This document shows positions 5,611-7,258 of a stretch of 7,258 bases of DNA, piece after piece; position 1 is the stretch's first letter; every line of letters starts with the position of its first letter. The stretch is from Competibacteraceae bacterium UBA2792 (GTDB taxonomy: Bacteria; Pseudomonadota; Gammaproteobacteria; Competibacterales; Competibacteraceae): positions 1-7,258 of the forward strand of contig DEHU01000060.1 in assembly GCA_002352125.1 (NCBI GenBank), in the 5' to 3' direction. The notes beneath the pieces are model-generated. The model had not been told where the DNA came from and made no database searches. It worked only from the letters and a program-made list of their open reading frames with translations. Position numbers and translations under genes: made by a program.

Positions 5611-6237
5611 ATGAAGCTTATTCGCACTTTCTCACTGGCCGCTCTCTTCGGCGTGATATCCGGCCACGCCGCCGCACCGAGCTTCGACTGCACCAAAACC
5701 GACAGCGCGGCCGCCGGACAGGTTTGCGAAGATAAAGAACTGGCTGCGCTGGACCAAGAGCTGACCCGGCTTTTCGCCCTTGCCAAGAATGGACCGCATA
5801 TCACTGCCAGCCGGCGCAAAGAGCTGATCGCGACGCAGCGCGGCTGGATCAAAGGCCGGGATGAGTGCTGGAAGGGCCAGGATTTGCGCCGCTGCGTGAT
5901 GGAAAGCTATGTGATGCGCATCCACGAACTGCGACAGGGTTACGCGGACGCGAGAAGTCAAGATAGCAAAGGCATCAGTCAGGGGCCGCTGGTGGTCCGG
6001 TGCGGTCAGCTCGATGCGCTGATCGGGCTCACTTTCGTCGGCAACGCCCCGAAGCACGCTTATCTGGGATGGCTAGACCAGTCTATCATCACGACTTTGG
6101 AGCCGTCCGGCTCAGGCTCCCGCTATACCGCCCATTACGACGATGGCGCTTTCGTCTTTTGGATCAAGGGCGATGTAGCCACTTTCGAGCGGCCTCAGCA
6201 AGGGGTGCTCAACTGTCGGATTGCGGAACCCGGCTAA
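5611..6237 (+). CDS. LprI-MliC fusion, probable two-domain periplasmic lysozyme inhibitor
   Basis: The 208-residue product has a signal peptide (likely cleavage near Ala21-Ala22) without a lipobox, so it is probably a soluble periplasmic protein. Residues 24-112 match the LprI N-terminal family (formerly DUF1311). They contain SFDC (Cys27), VCEDKELAALDQEL (Cys39), then TQRGWIKGRDECW (Cys86) and RRCVMESYVMRI (Cys95), the usual four-cysteine helical pattern. Residues 127-203 match the MliC family, inhibitors of c-type lysozyme. They contain VVRC (Cys131), the loop SGSGSRY (166-172), FWIKGD (Trp184, Lys186) and the closing Leu-Asn-Cys (Cys202). The Ser and Lys of these two blocks are the positions known to matter for lysozyme binding by MliC. 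GAGGGA at 5597-5602 is the Shine-Dalgarno. Inhibition of lysozyme is inferred from family membership; many LprI-like domains have not been tested. It may be co-transcribed with the next gene, 23 bases on. Confidence 0.88.
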   Translation: MKLIRTFSLAALFGVISGHAAAPSFDCTKTDSAAAGQVCEDKELAALDQELTRLFALAKNGPHITASRRKELIATQRGWIKGRDECWKGQDLRRCVMESYVMRIHELRQGYADARSQDSKGISQGPLVVRCGQLDALIGLTFVGNAPKHAYLGWLDQSIITTLEPSGSGSRYTAHYDDGAFVFWIKGDVATFERPQQGVLNCRIAEPG

Positions 6238-6260
6238 CATCTCGCACAAGGATTTAAACG

Positions 6261-7258
6261 ATGATCGAGTCAACGGCATTCTTCAGGTCCGGCTCTAGGT
6301 ATTTCGGCTTTGGGGTCGGCGCGATCTCCGCAATGGCGTTCTTGGTGTTGCTGGCCACTTGGCCGAGCGCATTCGCCGCCACCTTTACCGTGACCAATGG
6401 CAATGACGCTGGCCCCGGCTCTCTGCGCCAAGCGGTGTTCGATGCCGACGTAAACCCTGGCAAGGATACCATCGTCATCGACTCAGGTGTGACGACGATC
6501 AAACCGATCGCTTTGAAATCGGGTGGCTGGGATCCGATACAAATATTTGAATCCGTTGATATTATCGGCCCAGGCGGCCCGCCCTTTAATCGGGTGACCG
6601 TTGATGACATGCAGTCGTATTTCTCCCGGGATGGGCGCGATCTGCCGGGCTGGACCCGGTGCGATGCTCCAGGAAGTTTGCCCATCATTGGATCGGATAT
6701 CGTGTTCGAGGTCGGCCAGCAGGGACAGGACAATTCCGCTATCGAAGTGCTGTTTCAGGGCTTTCGCGTGACCCGCACCGGTGGATTGGTTTTCGCTCAC
6801 ACGGGTGCGGGAATCCGGCTCCGGGATATGGTCGTCGATAACAATCGCGCCGACTTTCCAAACTGCCAAGATCGGCTCATTTTCGCGGGGGGCTCGCTTG
6901 AGATTGTAGATTCGATTCTCGGTAACAACCTTAAAGAGCAAAACGACCCTAGCGCGCTGATCGCCGTTCTTGGCCCATCGTTACGCATCGAAAACTCCGT
7001 ATTGGACTTTAAGGAAAACAAAACCCTATTCGCATTTGAAGGCGGCGCATCGAATGGCCTTGGCGGGAAAACCGTCGAAATCCTCGACAGTGTAATTGCT
7101 GTTGGTGTTGCTGGTGCAACATCCACCGCCATGCGGTTTGAAAATAGCGATGTATCGATCACCAATTCAAAGCTGATCGGCTCCTTGAGCGGGTTCTGCG
7201 GGCCGCTTGTCGAGGCGCGTCAGAATACCCAGCTTGCCCTCACCAACGTGACGATGTT
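6261..7258 (+). CDS. Secreted right-handed beta-helix protein, N-terminal part (3' end outside window)
   Basis: An open frame of 332 codons runs from the ATG at 6261 to the end of the window with no stop. AAGGA (6248-6252) is a good Shine-Dalgarno at 8 bases. The product has a long signal peptide (hydrophobic 20-33, likely cleavage after Ala-Phe-Ala at 39). The mature N-terminus has the pattern FTVTNGNDAGPGSLRQAVFDAD (42-63), then DTIVID (69-74). This is the hallmark start of large bacterial surface or secreted beta-helix proteins with GSLRxAI-type repeats (CSLREA-like). Further on, repeated short strands such as GIRLRDMVVDNN, LEIVDSILGNN, LRIENSVLDF, VEILDSVIA and VSITNSKL have the spacing expected of successive beta-helix coils. 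Substrate or adhesion function cannot be told, because the C-terminal part is missing. GC content and codon use appear slightly lower in GC than in the core genes. Confidence 0.85.
   Translation, partial: MIESTAFFRSGSRYFGFGVGAISAMAFLVLLATWPSAFAATFTVTNGNDAGPGSLRQAVFDADVNPGKDTIVIDSGVTTIKPIALKSGGWDPIQIFESVDIIGPGGPPFNRVTVDDMQSYFSRDGRDLPGWTRCDAPGSLPIIGSDIVFEVGQQGQDNSAIEVLFQGFRVTRTGGLVFAHTGAGIRLRDMVVDNNRADFPNCQDRLIFAGGSLEIVDSILGNNLKEQNDPSALIAVLGPSLRIENSVLDFKENKTLFAFEGGASNGLGGKTVEILDSVIAVGVAGATSTAMRFENSDVSITNSKLIGSLSGFCGPLVEARQNTQLALTNVTM

Noticed and set aside
6254..6733. Minus-strand open frame (159 codons) opposite the start of the beta-helix gene
   Set aside because: The + strand frame is open for the whole 998 bases, with a Shine-Dalgarno, signal peptide and family signature. 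The minus frame has none of these.

Overview
The window is about 60% GC by eye and carries no RNA genes, CRISPR array or transposase. It reads as the chromosome of a gammaproteobacterium. The order mltB - rlpA - dacA/dacC - ybeD - lipB is the classic gammaproteobacterial cell-elongation/lipoate neighbourhood: in Pseudomonas it is mltB-rlpA-dacC-ybeD-lipB-lipA, and in E. coli rlpA-dacA-ybeD-lipB. I cannot assign the genus from this stretch alone. All eight genes lie on the + strand.

Left part (1-4025), conserved core. It holds the 3' end of a lytic transglycosylase (mltB), an RlpA lipoprotein with a long basic tail in place of a SPOR domain, and a rho-independent terminator. A tight operon follows: D-alanyl-D-alanine carboxypeptidase (PBP5/6 type), a YbeD/DUF493 protein 8 bases later, and lipB, whose GTG overlaps the ybeD stop codon by 3 bases. 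The first three genes remodel peptidoglycan. LipB makes octanoylated lipoyl domains for lipoate biosynthesis. The lipA gene often found next is not here.

Right part (4174-7258), accessory. There are four consecutive genes for exported proteins, each with its own Shine-Dalgarno and an N-terminal signal peptide. They are: a DUF3011-type protein with a glycine-zipper segment, an Asp/His-rich linker and a C-terminal beta-rich domain; an unrecognised protein that looks like two copies of one two-cysteine domain joined by a glycine linker; a fusion of an LprI-type domain to an MliC-type lysozyme-inhibitor domain; and the beginning of a large secreted right-handed beta-helix protein that runs off the window and is open to the last base.

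The most interesting material is in the right part. A likely two-domain lysozyme inhibitor and two uncharacterised disulfide-rich periplasmic proteins sit directly beside peptidoglycan-remodelling genes, in the place where lipA would be expected. Whether they form a functional unit, for example envelope protection against lysozyme-like attack, is inference.
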